A stretch of 64,000 nucleotides of DNA from an uncultured Spirochaetaceae bacterium (GCA_902789325.1 CADANN010000006.1:1-64000); one strand, 5' to 3'; counted from the first letter of the stretch, positions 46,482 through 56,474 are shown. Numbers and translations: made by a program. The notes: a model not told the origin generated them from the letters alone.

Positions 46482-48575
46482 TTAATTTTCAGTTTTCTTT
46501 GCTCTAGGTTTCCGAGGCTTCTTTTCTTTCACTTCTTCTGTAGAAGCTTCTGATTTATCTTCTTTTCCGGCGCTTTCTGAGAGTTCCCTACAGTGCTGTT
46601 CGCCCTTTACAATTTCATAGAACTCTTTGCCATCCATTGTTTCTACTTCAACAAGGCGATTTGCAATATAATCCAGAAGTTCTTTGTGCTTTGAAAGGAG
46701 TTTTACAACATAGTCGTAGCGCTCGTTCATTATGCGGGCAATTTCTTCATCAATGTAATTCTGAGATTCTTCACTGAATTCACGGATGAGATTTGCGTCG
46801 CCACCACGGGCACCAAGTACACCTTTACCAAGTGTCATGTTCTTGAACTTGTCTGACATACCAAAATCGGTAATCATGCGCTTAATAATATCTGTAGCGC
46901 GGGCAATATCATTTGAAGCACCAGTAGAAATGTCGCCGAGAATAATCTGTTCTGCGGCACGTCCACCAAGGAGGCTGTCTACTTCGTCCATCATATCTTT
47001 GCGAGTCTGAATGAACTTTTCTTCGCCTTCTTCACGGTACTGTGTAAAGCCGCCTACTCCATGGCTGCGTGGTACAACTGTAATTTTATTTACAGGCTCG
47101 TGGTCTGGATTGAAAGCTGCAACAAGTGCGTGACCTGTCTCATGAACAGAAACAAGGCGCATCTGCTTTTTATTATCTTTGCGGCTCTTCTTTTTAAGAC
47201 CAATACTTACCTTATCAATTGCATCATTGAAATCTTCCATAGTTACTTTCTTGCGACCGTTACGTACTGCAAGAAGGGCAGCTTCGTTTACTACGTTTGC
47301 AAGATCTGCACCAGCAAAGCCTGTAGTTCCGTGAGCAACTGATTCAAAGTCTACGTCTTTATCGAGTTTTACGTTCTTTGCATGGATGCGGAGAATTTCT
47401 TCACGTCCTTTTACATCCGGTTTTTCTACAGGAACCTGGCGGTCAAAGCGGCCAGGACGGAGAATAGCAGGGTCAAGAACGTCTACACGGTTGGTTGCAG
47501 CAAGCACAATCAAACCTTTTTCATTATCAAAACCGTCCATTTCAACGAGGAGCTGGTTCAAAGTCTGTTCACGCTCATCGTTGCTGCTGAATCCGTTTGC
47601 ACGGCTCTTTGCAAGGGCATCAATTTCATCAATAAAAATAATACAAGGAGCTTTTTCGCGAGCCTGTTTGAACAAATCGCGAACACGACTGGCACCAACA
47701 CCAACAAACATTTCAACGAAGTCTGAACCGGAAATGCTGAAGAATGGAACCCCAGCCTCACCTGCTACAGCACGAGCGAGCAAGGTTTTACCAGTTCCAG
47801 GGTCACCTACAAGGAGAACACCCTTTGGAATTTTACCACCAATGTCTGTATATTTTTTAGGAGACTTAAGGAAATCAACAACTTCTACAAGCTCTTCTTT
47901 AGCTTCGTCTACACCGGCAACATCGGCAAACCGGGTTTTAATTTTACCCTCTTCTACTACTTTTGCACGTGAAGAACCAACACTGAAAATGCTTCCGATT
48001 CCGCCACCGCCAGAACCGCCGCCCATCTTTCTGAAGAGGAAGAAGTACATGAGGAAAATCAAGCCGAATGGAACAATAAGATTCAAAAGTAGCTGCAGGA
48101 ACCAGTTATTCTGTTTTGCAGCAAATTTATAGTGAATATTATTTTCTTCAAGGAAATCAAGGAAGCTCTGAGTTAATACAGCAGAAGTCTTAAACTGAGT
48201 TACAGACTTAGAAGATGGAACATTAAAGAGTTTTAAGCCCTTACCTCCACTTATGTCTGTTTCCATCACTTTGCCATAACCGATAAAATAACTATCGCTG
48301 ATAACAACCGATTTGATTTCTCCATTTTCAATCTTTGCCTTAAAATCTGAATAATCAATCAAATCATCTGATTTTGGGAAAAGGAAGAATTCTGCCATTG
48401 CAACTGCAAACAGGGTTAGAAGCAGAATCGGCCAAAAAGGGAACTTCTTTTTTCCATTATTCTTATTTTTCTTGTTTTTATCATCTTCACCCTGTGGACC
48501 AGGAAATTTGAAGAACTTATATGGATCATTCTCGTCGTTCTGTGGTTTGTTTTCGTTGTTCTGATCTTCTGCCAT
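46482..48575 (-). CDS. ftsH: ATP-dependent zinc metalloprotease FtsH
   Basis: A 697-residue inner-membrane AAA protease that degrades unstable membrane and regulatory proteins. Two membrane helices (about 45-65 and 165-190) flank a periplasmic domain. The AAA module has [29 protein letters not shown] and the arginine-finger segment LRPGRFDR. The M41 peptidase has the zinc motif [11 protein letters not shown] and the distal D in the [13 protein letters not shown] region. The N-terminus is Asn/Lys-rich and the C-tail is Glu/Lys-rich. It is the first gene of a long minus-strand run and is divergent from fliS. It should be compared with the protease-less paralogue at 58478-59632. Confidence 0.97.
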   Translation of the reverse strand: MAEDQNNENKPQNDENDPYKFFKFPGPQGEDDKNKKNKNNGKKKFPFWPILLLTLFAVAMAEFFLFPKSDDLIDYSDFKAKIENGEIKSVVISDSYFIGYGKVMETDISGGKGLKLFNVPSSKSVTQFKTSAVLTQSFLDFLEENNIHYKFAAKQNNWFLQLLLNLIVPFGLIFLMYFFLFRKMGGGSGGGGIGSIFSVGSSRAKVVEEGKIKTRFADVAGVDEAKEELVEVVDFLKSPKKYTDIGGKIPKGVLLVGDPGTGKTLLARAVAGEAGVPFFSISGSDFVEMFVGVGASRVRDLFKQAREKAPCIIFIDEIDALAKSRANGFSSNDEREQTLNQLLVEMDGFDNEKGLIVLAATNRVDVLDPAILRPGRFDRQVPVEKPDVKGREEILRIHAKNVKLDKDVDFESVAHGTTGFAGADLANVVNEAALLAVRNGRKKVTMEDFNDAIDKVSIGLKKKSRKDNKKQMRLVSVHETGHALVAAFNPDHEPVNKITVVPRSHGVGGFTQYREEGEEKFIQTRKDMMDEVDSLLGGRAAEQIILGDISTGASNDIARATDIIKRMITDFGMSDKFKNMTLGKGVLGARGGDANLIREFSEESQNYIDEEIARIMNERYDYVVKLLSKHKELLDYIANRLVEVETMDGKEFYEIVKGEQHCRELSESAGKEDKSEASTEEVKEKKPRKPRAKKTEN

Positions 48576-48722
48576 TGCTGTTTCCTAAAATATTCGTTAC
48601 TATTTCGCGTACTGCTACTTTTAATATAGTAAAGATATTGAAAATTTTCCACTAAATTCGACTTTCATAAGAATCTGCTTAGAAAAAAAGTTTAAAAATA
48701 ACAAAAATATCAAAAATATTGC

Positions 48723-48749
48723 TAAAGTTAAATTTTCTGAATCCGAAAA
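48723..48749 (+). promoter_or_regulatory. Sigma-28 (FliA)-type promoter for fliS-flgN
   Basis: TAAAGTTA (48723-48730), an 11-base spacer and TCCGAAAA (48742-48749) match the flagellar sigma-28 consensus TAAAGTTT-N11-GCCGATAA in 7 of 8 and 6 of 8 positions, with the exact spacing. The fliS start is about 56 bases downstream. Confidence 0.6.
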
Positions 48750-48805
48750 TCAGAGAAGAATACCCGTATTTTGCGCGGATTTTCGTAAATTCAAGGAGGA
48801 AAGCA

Positions 48806-49246
48806 ATGGCTTACCAGAACGCTTATGCTGCATATCAAAAAACAAATGTAAATACTGCGAGTCAGGGAAGACTGGTTGTTTTACTTTATGAAGGTGCTGT
48901 AAAGCATCTTAAAGCGGCACTTAATCTGTTTGATATGAATGACAAATTAAAGGCCGGTGACATTGAGCAGTTTGGTATTCATCTTCAGAAGACACAGGCG
49001 ATTATTACTGAGCTTCAGGTTTCGCTTGATATGGAAAAGGGCGGAGATATTGCCCGAAACCTTATGTCTTTGTATGTATACTTTAACGAAGAACTGATGG
49101 ATGCAACTATCAGCCACAATAAACATAAAATTGAGTTTGTACTTAGCAAGGTTGATGAACTTGCAGATGCATGGAGAAAGATTGCAAGCAGCACAGCTAA
49201 TGCTCCGGCAGCAAAAGTACAGAGTGCATTGAATATTCAGGGTTAG
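48806..49246 (+). CDS. fliS: Flagellar export chaperone FliS
   Basis: A 146-residue helical chaperone that binds flagellin before export. The start at 48806 is chosen because AAGGAGGA lies 5 bases upstream and the family N-terminus MAYQNAYAAYQKTNVNTAS begins there. An in-frame extension to 48719 would run through the promoter. The core VVLLYEGAVKHLKAALNLF and the late LMSLYVYFNEELMDATI segments are characteristic. It is followed by a flgN-like gene 27 bases downstream. Confidence 0.93.
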   Translation: MAYQNAYAAYQKTNVNTASQGRLVVLLYEGAVKHLKAALNLFDMNDKLKAGDIEQFGIHLQKTQAIITELQVSLDMEKGGDIARNLMSLYVYFNEELMDATISHNKHKIEFVLSKVDELADAWRKIASSTANAPAAKVQSALNIQG

Positions 49247-49273
49247 CGGTGGGGACCGCAGGGGGAAAAGAAT

Positions 49274-49759
49274 ATGGCAGAAATCACACAGGAAGAATTA
49301 AACGAGCGCGTTGCTCTTTTGCGCCGCTTTAGAAGTCTTTTGGAAGAACAGCGCGGTAAGTTCCGCGAATATCTTACTGTTCTCGAAAAACAGCAGGATT
49401 CCATCACTTCAGAAAATCCGGAAAACCTTCTTGCTCATACAGAACTTGAACAGCAGGTTGTAAAGAGCATTGCAAGCCTTCAGAAAGTGATTGTGCCTAT
49501 GTCTAAGATGTATTCTGCAGGTGGAAACAAAGCTCCAGCCGCAGAAGACGCTGAAATCATTAAGATTCAGAATGATTTGTCTGATTTGCAGGATAAAGTA
49601 CTCAAACAGAATGCAATTAACCGCGATTTACTTCGCGTACATATTGAACAGCTGCGCAGTCAGATTGCTAACTTTAAGAATCCTTATAAAAACAACCGCA
49701 GTGTATACGCTAATGTACATGCACAAGCTGTTGCCACAATGGTGCAGGTGGAAGTTTAA
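49274..49759 (+). CDS. FlgN-like flagellar chaperone
   Basis: A 161-residue mostly helical, coiled-coil protein. Heptad-rich segments (ELNERVALLRRFRSLLEEQ, LAHTELEQQVVKSIASLQ and NDLSDLQDKVLKQNAINRD) fit a FlgN-type chaperone for hook-associated proteins. Position directly after fliS under a sigma-28-type promoter supports a flagellar role. The family match is by pattern only, so the name stays tentative. It ends at a bidirectional terminator. Confidence 0.7.
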   Translation: MAEITQEELNERVALLRRFRSLLEEQRGKFREYLTVLEKQQDSITSENPENLLAHTELEQQVVKSIASLQKVIVPMSKMYSAGGNKAPAAEDAEIIKIQNDLSDLQDKVLKQNAINRDLLRVHIEQLRSQIANFKNPYKNNRSVYANVHAQAVATMVQVEV

Positions 49760-49774
49760 GACTATTCCAATACA

Positions 49775-49812
49775 AAAACAAAAAGGGTGTATTTCACACC
49801 CTTTTTGTTTTG
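49775..49812. terminator. Bidirectional terminator between flgN-like and GH3 genes
   Basis: CAAAAAGGGTGT (49779-49790) and ACACCCTTTTTG (49796-49807) form a 12 bp perfect stem with loop ATTTC. A-rich and T-rich flanks allow termination on both strands. Confidence 0.85.
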
Positions 49813-49824
49813 AAAGCAATCCTC

Positions 49825-52101
49825 TTATTCTTCCAGAGCCTTATTGTAACCTTCCACCTGCTTGAGAATGTCTTCCATGGTTTTACCATCGCGACCACGA
49901 TTGCTGCGGAACGGATTACTCAGAATCATTCCAAGCATTCCTTCTTTAGGGAATGGGAATTTTTTCTCAAACTCTTCATCTGTCATATCATCAAGGAACT
50001 TGCGTGCCTTCATATAATCATCATGAATCAGAGCTGCCATTTCGCGGTTACGGAGCATATCGCCCATTGTTGTCTGAGGGGTGATTGTAAAGGCCTTTTT
50101 TGATGATGAAGTAACATCAACTTCAGCAGTAAGGCGGATATCACGGCTTGAAGCACCCACAGAAATAACATAAGTTCCGCTTGGAGCATACCAGTCGCCG
50201 GTGTCGGTATTCCAGTAAGCAAAGGAACGACGGTCCAGCTTAAAGGTAACTTCTTTTGACTCTCCAGGACGCAGGCTTACCTTTTCAAAGCCCTTGAGTT
50301 CCTTTTCCGGACGGATTTCTACACCAGTTTTATCGCTTACATAAAGCTGAAGGATTTCTTTTCCTTCCAGGCTGCCGGTATTTTTAACGGTTACGCTTAC
50401 CTCTACCCCATCGCTGTCTTTAAAGGCTGTTTTTGAAAGCTTGAGGTTTGAATATTCAAAGCTTGTGTAGCTGAGACCGTGTCCAAAAGGGAATAAAACA
50501 GGCATTTTTCGGCTGTCGTACCAGCGGTAACCTACAAAGATTCCTTCTGTGTAGTAACAGGTACGGCCGTTTCCAGGATAAGTAAGATAACATGGAGTAT
50601 CTTCCAAACGCAGTGGGAAAGTTTCTGCAAGTTTTCCGCTAGGATTTGCCTTTCCAAAAAGAAGATTGATTTGCGCAGTACCGATGTTTTCGCCACCTAA
50701 ATAGCATTCAAGAATTGCAGCAACCTTGTCTACCCAAGGCATTGTAACTGGCGCACCATTATGAAGCACAACTACAAGGCGTTTATTTACGGCGGCAAGT
50801 TTTTCAATCAGTTCATTCTGAACCTGTGGCATATCGAGGCTCGTGCGGTCTGCACCTTCTGATTCAAAACTTTCTGGAAGGCCTGCAAAAACGACTACAG
50901 TGTCTGCTTCGCGGGCTGCCTGCTCTGCTTCTGAAGTGAGGGCCGGGCTTGTAGTTACAAAATCATCATTATAGCCCTTTACATATTTTACCTTGAGACC
51001 GGCTTCGCGGGCTGCATCTACTGCGCTTGTCATTTTGTAGCATTTGATTTTTGAGCTTCCACCTCCACCATAACGTGGATTTTCTGCAAAGCAGCCAACG
51101 AAGAGGATTTTTTCTGCAGGAGCTTTAAGAGGAAGTACTGTATCATCATTCTTAAGAAGTACGCAGGATTCTTCTGCAATTTTAGCTGATGCGGCGTGGT
51201 CTTTTTCCATATCAAACTCGCCGGACTGCTTATGCTCTGCATAGTTCAAAACCATTTCGAGTACGTGAGAAACTGACTCATCGAGTTCTTCCATAGTGAG
51301 CTTACCAGAGTTTACAGCTTCAACAATGTCCTTGTCTGTATGACCGCCTGAATATGGCATTTCAAGGTTAAGGTCTGCCTTAATTCCCTTTACGCGGTCG
51401 TAAACTGCACCCCAGTCAGAAACTACCATTCCCTTATAGCCCCACTCGTCGCGGAGCAAGTCTTTGAGCAGCCACTTATTCTGGCTTGAAAGCTCTCCGT
51501 TGATTGCGTTATAAGAGCACATAATTGTTGTAGGAGCTGATTTTTTAACACAGTTTTCAAAACCTGGAAGATAGATTTCGCGAAGTGTGCGTTCATCAAC
51601 CTCTTCACTAACAGAAAAGCGGTTTGTCTCCTGATTGTTTGCGGCAAAGTGTTTTACTGAAGTTCCAACATTCTTTGACTGAACGCCGCTGATGTAAGCG
51701 GCACCGAGTTCGCCCGAAACATAAGGGTCCTCGCTAAGATATTCGAAGTTGCGTCCACAAAGCGGCGAACGTTTAATATTGATTGCAGGGCCGAGTACTG
51801 TTGAAACATTGTAATTATTTGCTTCTTCGCCGAGAATCTCGCCGAGGTGGCGCAGAAGTGAGCGGTCAAAGCTGGAAGCGGTTGCACAACCAGACGGGAA
51901 GCTTACTGCTGGGCGGGAATCATTTTCATCTACCCCATTATCAAACTGGGTACGCAGGCCGCTTGGACCATCACTTACCATAACGGATGGGATGCCGAGT
52001 CTTTCTACCGGCTTTGTACGCCAGAAATCTTTGCCGGAACAAAGGCCGGCCTTTTCTTCAAGAGTGAGTTTTGATAAAAGTTCTTTAATTTTATTGTCCA
52101 T
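49825..52101 (-). CDS. Glycoside hydrolase family 3 beta-glucosidase-type enzyme
   Basis: A 758-residue GH3 enzyme that releases terminal beta-linked sugars from oligosaccharides. No signal peptide is seen, so it is probably cytoplasmic and acts on imported di- or oligosaccharides. Domains are the (beta/alpha)8 barrel (1 to about 290, with the nucleophile Asp in GMVVSDWGAVYDR and the substrate-binding KHFAANNQETNR), the alpha/beta sandwich (about 310-520), and an FnIII-like domain (about 560-640, VTVKNTGSLEGKEILQLYV). A C-terminal extension of about 80 residues (EKKFPFPKEGMLGM) resembles that of clostridial and rumen GH3 enzymes. It is transcribed alone. Confidence 0.92.
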   Translation of the reverse strand: MDNKIKELLSKLTLEEKAGLCSGKDFWRTKPVERLGIPSVMVSDGPSGLRTQFDNGVDENDSRPAVSFPSGCATASSFDRSLLRHLGEILGEEANNYNVSTVLGPAINIKRSPLCGRNFEYLSEDPYVSGELGAAYISGVQSKNVGTSVKHFAANNQETNRFSVSEEVDERTLREIYLPGFENCVKKSAPTTIMCSYNAINGELSSQNKWLLKDLLRDEWGYKGMVVSDWGAVYDRVKGIKADLNLEMPYSGGHTDKDIVEAVNSGKLTMEELDESVSHVLEMVLNYAEHKQSGEFDMEKDHAASAKIAEESCVLLKNDDTVLPLKAPAEKILFVGCFAENPRYGGGGSSKIKCYKMTSAVDAAREAGLKVKYVKGYNDDFVTTSPALTSEAEQAAREADTVVVFAGLPESFESEGADRTSLDMPQVQNELIEKLAAVNKRLVVVLHNGAPVTMPWVDKVAAILECYLGGENIGTAQINLLFGKANPSGKLAETFPLRLEDTPCYLTYPGNGRTCYYTEGIFVGYRWYDSRKMPVLFPFGHGLSYTSFEYSNLKLSKTAFKDSDGVEVSVTVKNTGSLEGKEILQLYVSDKTGVEIRPEKELKGFEKVSLRPGESKEVTFKLDRRSFAYWNTDTGDWYAPSGTYVISVGASSRDIRLTAEVDVTSSSKKAFTITPQTTMGDMLRNREMAALIHDDYMKARKFLDDMTDEEFEKKFPFPKEGMLGMILSNPFRSNRGRDGKTMEDILKQVEGYNKALEE

Positions 52102-52174
52102 AGAATATATTTTATCATGACAACCCTAAGGATTCAAATATATAAAAATCGTCAGTAATTGTACAAAAATAGTT

Positions 52175-53095
52175 CTATCGACCAGCTTCGCCCATAACTC
52201 GTGATTCAATTTTTTCTTCAACATCGTCGGGAAGGAGTTCAAAGAAGTCATAACCGGTGATTTCTTCTATATAATTTACAGAGCAAACATACTGCTGCCA
52301 GCTGCCGTTTTTGCCGCAACCTTTTTCGTTGGGAACGTTTACGGCAATCACTTCAAAAGTTCCATCATTAACAATTCTTTCAAAATCATTCTCCCCTTCC
52401 GGCATAAAAAGAATAATTTTCCAGGTGTGCGACGGTACGGTAATTGCAAGTTCAGTTCCATCCTTCGTTTTAATCGGAATTTCTTCAAAATACCCTTTAT
52501 CTCCAGTGCCACCCCGTCCATAAGGGCCTGCAAAAATATAAGCTTCTTTTCCCTGTAAAACCTGTTCACGTTCAAACTTTTCTAAAGCTACCCAAACTAT
52601 GCGGTTATTATCAGGACTCTGCGGAACCATATTTGTCATCAAAAAAGTCATATTGTTATCTTCTTTTGTAGCAGTTCGATCTGCAGAAGGACAAATGTGC
52701 CCGCGGTCAAAACCATAATAGGTAAACTTATAATCATTTTTTCGGACTGCATACCAGCCTTCAGGGAGTTCTGTATCCGGACGAAAGGAATCTGAGCGAT
52801 CGGCTTCTCCCAAATCTGCTAGACCTAAATGCCAGGCTACCCAGTTTGGATTCAAGGATTCATTATTATAACTGATTGTAAATTGCGGCTTTTCCATCAG
52901 ATAATTTTGGGAAACTAATTCTGCAATTAACTCATCTGAATTATCCAGTTTATTTGTTGCATCTGAAGGATTACCCCAATAAAGAGGCGAATTATCAGCG
53001 TGACCTTCATCGAGTTCCGGAGACGATGCTTCTCCCTCCCCCCATAGAGTTGAAAATGCAAAAATTGAAATAATCAGAAACAATATTTTTTTCAT
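52175..53095 (-). CDS. Secreted DNA/RNA non-specific endonuclease
   Basis: A 306-residue exported nuclease of the NucA/EndA (beta-beta-alpha metal) family. A signal peptide (KKILFLIISIFAFSTLWG) is followed by a Glu/Ser/Asp-rich segment and the nuclease domain (about 75-290). The active site is YGFDRGHICPSADRT, with the general-base His in DRGH, and MTNMVPQSPDNNRIVW supplies the metal-binding Asn. It would degrade extracellular or periplasmic DNA and RNA for nutrition or biofilm escape. It is divergent from the mla-like operon. Confidence 0.93.
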   Translation of the reverse strand: MKKILFLIISIFAFSTLWGEGEASSPELDEGHADNSPLYWGNPSDATNKLDNSDELIAELVSQNYLMEKPQFTISYNNESLNPNWVAWHLGLADLGEADRSDSFRPDTELPEGWYAVRKNDYKFTYYGFDRGHICPSADRTATKEDNNMTFLMTNMVPQSPDNNRIVWVALEKFEREQVLQGKEAYIFAGPYGRGGTGDKGYFEEIPIKTKDGTELAITVPSHTWKIILFMPEGENDFERIVNDGTFEVIAVNVPNEKGCGKNGSWQQYVCSVNYIEEITGYDFFELLPDDVEEKIESRVMGEAGR

Positions 53096-53161
53096 CAGTT
53101 ATTTATTGTAGCGAAAACTCAAATTTTGATATATATTTTATAGAGGAGAAGTTAACTAAAA

Positions 53162-53941
53162 ATGGTTTCAGCGCTTGGTCACTCGCTAATCAATAAAGTA
53201 AAAGAATTTCTTTACATGACTGGTTATCTTGGAAAATTGATAGCCGCATCTTTTTTATTTGCCCAGCGTGGTAAAACTGCCCGAAAAATCCTTACAATGC
53301 AGCTTCTCTTTACTTATGTTGAAGCCCTGCCAATCTGCTGTTTTCTTGCTGCCGGAATCGGTTCTTCTGTTTTTATGATTGGAAACTCTTTTCTTACTGC
53401 TTTAGGACAGGGAAAACTCAAATATGATTTACTGGTTCTTTTGATAATGAGAGAGCTTGGTCCTATTCTTATAGCCTTTATTGTAACAGCCCGTTCTGCA
53501 ACTGCTATTGCTACTGAAATCAGTACAATGGTTGTAAGACACGAAATTGAAGCCTACATTTCTATCGGCATAGATCCGATTGCCCATATTGCTGCTCCTC
53601 GTTTTTTGGGAGTTACTTTTTCACTGTTCTTTTTGAATATTTATTTTTCGCTTTTCGGACTACTCTGCCCTGCCATCATAATTCAGTTTGTTTCAACGAC
53701 AAGTATTTCCGACTATATACGAAATCTTTTTCTGTCTCTGGATTTAAAAATCATTTTGATTTCGATATTAAAAAGTCTTGTCTTTGGTATGATAATTTCC
53801 GGTTCTGCTACCCTTTATGGATTTAGCGCCGGACGTGCTTCCACCGACATTCCTCTGGCTGGTCTTAAAGCTGTTAGTAAAGCCTTTTTATACATCATCA
53901 TAGCAGACGTATTTATTACGGTTCTGTCGTACATGCTCTAG
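53162..53941 (+). CDS. MlaE-family permease of a phospholipid transporter
   Basis: A 259-residue inner-membrane permease. The MlaE signature lies in MRELGPILIAFIVTARSATAIATEISTM (read in parts), and the C-terminal helices and VFITVLSYML end fit. With the next two genes it forms an MlaFED-like ABC system that moves phospholipids between the inner and outer membranes. GAGGAG is upstream, with somewhat long spacing to the ATG. First gene of a four-gene operon. Confidence 0.9.
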   Translation: MVSALGHSLINKVKEFLYMTGYLGKLIAASFLFAQRGKTARKILTMQLLFTYVEALPICCFLAAGIGSSVFMIGNSFLTALGQGKLKYDLLVLLIMRELGPILIAFIVTARSATAIATEISTMVVRHEIEAYISIGIDPIAHIAAPRFLGVTFSLFFLNIYFSLFGLLCPAIIIQFVSTTSISDYIRNLFLSLDLKIILISILKSLVFGMIISGSATLYGFSAGRASTDIPLAGLKAVSKAFLYIIIADVFITVLSYML

Positions 53942-53956
53942 GACGAGGTAAATCAG

Positions 53957-54673
53957 ATGGCCATTCTGAAGATGATTCAAGTTTGCTATGAAGACAATGA
54001 TCATAAAATCATAAATAATATTTCGCATTACATTGAAAAAAGTTCAGTAACTGTTTTTTTGGGAAAACCAGGAAGCGGAAAATCAACTGCACTAAAACTT
54101 CTTGCAGGCTTAATTCCTCCAACCTCTGGAACAATCACTTTTGAAGATAAAGACATTCATGCTTTGAATCGCAAACAGAATCTCGACTTCAGAAAACGAA
54201 CCGCATTTATGTTTCAGGATTCTGCACTGTGGGCAAATCAGGATATCTATCATAATCTTGATCTGCCGCTTCAGCTTCATTTTCCTGAAATGAGCGTAAA
54301 AGAACGTAAAGCACGAATAAAAAAGTTTACTGATCTTGTAGAATTCACAAAGCCTCTTACACATAGACCAGCAGCACTTTCTATTGGTGAACAAAAGAAA
54401 ATCAGTTTTGCCCGCGCCCTTATCTGTGAACCAGAAGTTCTTTTTTTAGACGAACCTACAGAATCAATTGATGATAAAACAGAAGATCTTTTTATTTCTA
54501 TTCTTAAAAACTTTATTGCTGAGAATAAAACCGTTGTGTTTGTGAGTCACGACAACTATTTAATCAACTCAATTCTCTGTGATAAAATATATTTTGAAGA
54601 TGGTGAAATTAAAGGTAAGATTCTTCTTGATGATATAAACCAGATGGATGATTACTATGAGGGTGATTTATGA
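53957..54673 (+). CDS. MlaF-like ABC transporter ATPase
   Basis: A 238-residue ATPase. Walker A is LGKPGSGKSTALKLL, the Q-loop MFQDSALW, Walker B EVLFLDEPTESID and the H-loop FVSHDNY. The signature motif is LSIGEQKK in place of LSGGQ, a noticeable change at the second and third positions. The gene lies 15 bases after the permease and overlaps the MCE gene by 4 bases (ATGA). The short size and operon place it as the MlaF subunit. Confidence 0.88.
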   Translation: MAILKMIQVCYEDNDHKIINNISHYIEKSSVTVFLGKPGSGKSTALKLLAGLIPPTSGTITFEDKDIHALNRKQNLDFRKRTAFMFQDSALWANQDIYHNLDLPLQLHFPEMSVKERKARIKKFTDLVEFTKPLTHRPAALSIGEQKKISFARALICEPEVLFLDEPTESIDDKTEDLFISILKNFIAENKTVVFVSHDNYLINSILCDKIYFEDGEIKGKILLDDINQMDDYYEGDL

Positions 54674-55578
54674 AATTTAAAATTAAGTATGCAGATCAGA
54701 TAGTTGGAATCTTAAGTCTTATTGCAATCATTGCATTAATTTTCATTATCTTTTTGATTGGATCAACACAAAAATGGTTTGTTCCAAAACACAATTATTA
54801 TACAATCATTTCATCAGCCTCAAATATCAGTGATGGGAAAGCTATAACTTACAAGGGCTTTGAAATTGGAAAAATCAAAAGCTTTTCTTTAGATGACAGC
54901 GACAGAGTTGTTGTTAATTTCTATATCACAGATGATTACAAAAATAAAATTGTCAAAAACTCAATAATTGAAATTCTTTCAAGTCCGTTGGGTTCTTCTG
55001 TAGTTTTTTATCCAGGGAACAGTACTGAGTTTCTTGCGGAAAATTCTTTTGTTCCAGAACGCTCAAGCGAAGAAGCAGCTACTCTTATAAAAGCTCATAA
55101 GGTTAGTGTTGTTGAACAAACTGATTCTATTAATACAATTCTTGCACTTGCAACAACTCTTGTTAGTGACATCGACACTCTTGTTAAACAACTGAATGTT
55201 GCACTTGAAGGCAGCGAGGACACTCCTCTTTCAAATACAATTAAGCAGATTAATGGCATTCTCACAAATCTTAACAACCTGACTGCAGATACATCTGGTT
55301 TAGTTCCAAAACTTCTGGAAGATGAAAACGCTCAAGGCTCAATTGCAAATGTTCTTTTACAGCTGGATTCAACTATGGGTGATATCAATGGTATTACAAC
55401 TTCTCTTGAAGGGGAAATGCCGGGTATTTCACTTCTTATTTCTCAGGTTCAAACTCTGCTCAAACAGATGCAGGATGTAATGGAAGGACTTAAGAATAAT
55501 CCGCTTTTGAAAAATGGCATCTCTGAAAAGCCAGAAAAAGAAAGCGCAACACCAAAGCTCAGAGAGGATAACTTCTAA
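54670..55578 (+). CDS. MlaD-family MCE-domain substrate-binding protein
   Basis: A 302-residue membrane-anchored protein. One N-terminal helix (about 12-34, GILSLIAIIALIFIIFLIG) leads into the MCE domain (about 40-120, SSASNISDGKAITYKGFEIGKIKSFSL, read in parts). A long helical region (about 150-285) resembles the tunnel-forming tail of MCE proteins. It binds phospholipid in the MlaFED complex. It overlaps the ATPase gene by 4 bases and the lipoprotein gene by 1. Confidence 0.88.
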   Translation: MKFKIKYADQIVGILSLIAIIALIFIIFLIGSTQKWFVPKHNYYTIISSASNISDGKAITYKGFEIGKIKSFSLDDSDRVVVNFYITDDYKNKIVKNSIIEILSSPLGSSVVFYPGNSTEFLAENSFVPERSSEEAATLIKAHKVSVVEQTDSINTILALATTLVSDIDTLVKQLNVALEGSEDTPLSNTIKQINGILTNLNNLTADTSGLVPKLLEDENAQGSIANVLLQLDSTMGDINGITTSLEGEMPGISLLISQVQTLLKQMQDVMEGLKNNPLLKNGISEKPEKESATPKLREDNF

Positions 55579-56474
55579 TGAAAAAAAGTATTTTATCAGC
55601 AGCTGTTATTTTTGCATTTTCGATTTTTTTAAACACAGGCTGTTCATCTGGTCCTAAGCGACAGATGTATATAAGTACAATTCATAATTCCTGTGTAGAT
55701 TCTATTGAAGCGGCAAATGCCTGTATTTTAAGCGGAAACTATGATCAGGCAGAAGATATGTTAGTAAAGGCTCGCACACAGGCTGTTTCAATCGATAATT
55801 ATGATTTATTACTGTCTGTTTCACTAACGCACGTTAGTTTGTATCTTTCTTATAATCCACCGGCAATCGAAAAAGCAAAACTTTATCTTGAACAGGCATA
55901 CGCACTGTCAGCACAGACTAACAAAATTGAAGAAAGAGAACTTTTATGTGCAATGTCAGAAGCACGAATTCTTATTGCTCAAAATGAAGTTCAGAAAAAC
56001 TATAAAACAATTGTAGACAAAATGGATGATGCAAAAAAAGTTTTTAAGAATCAGCCATATAATCACGCTCAGTGCGACAGTATTTTAGGAGATGTTTACA
56101 GACTTTCCGGAAATTATAAAGAAGCTGATAAAGTTTATAACGAAGCGGCAAAACTTTTTACAGACAACAGATATCTTTCTGAAATTGGAATTACCTGGTA
56201 TAAGATTGCACAGAATCATTCACAGTCAGGAAATGTAAAAGAAGCACTAAAAGCATTAAACACCGCCATTTATTATGACCGTTGTGCAGAAAACTCTATG
56301 GCACTCGGTGCGGATTATTATATAAAGGCAGTAATTCTTTTGAAGGGTTCTCCATCTGACGCAAATAAGAATGAAGCAAAAAAATCTCTGAAGCATTCTG
56401 CAGAGATTTACAATGCAGCAAACAGAAGTGAACTAGCAGAAAAGAGTCTTGAACTGCTTAAGACCTTAGAGTAA
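55578..56474 (+). CDS. Lipoprotein with TPR-like repeats, mla-linked
   Basis: A 298-residue lipoprotein. Its signal KKSILSAAVIFAFSIFLNTGC has lipobox Cys22. The mature part is helical with TPR-like pairs ('CDSILGDVYRLSGNYKEADKVYNEAAKLF' in part, 'WYKIAQNHSQSGNVKEALKALNTAIYYD' in part). It is joined to the MCE gene by a TAATG junction. Because no MlaB or MlaC gene lies here, it could take an adaptor role in the transporter, which is inference from context. Confidence 0.78.
   Translation: MKKSILSAAVIFAFSIFLNTGCSSGPKRQMYISTIHNSCVDSIEAANACILSGNYDQAEDMLVKARTQAVSIDNYDLLLSVSLTHVSLYLSYNPPAIEKAKLYLEQAYALSAQTNKIEERELLCAMSEARILIAQNEVQKNYKTIVDKMDDAKKVFKNQPYNHAQCDSILGDVYRLSGNYKEADKVYNEAAKLFTDNRYLSEIGITWYKIAQNHSQSGNVKEALKALNTAIYYDRCAENSMALGADYYIKAVILLKGSPSDANKNEAKKSLKHSAEIYNAANRSELAEKSLELLKTLE

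Noticed and set aside
47386..48132. 248-residue open frame on the plus strand inside ftsH
   Set aside because: It is antisense to a fully conserved gene and reads as low-complexity Ser/Arg/Pro sequence with no family features.
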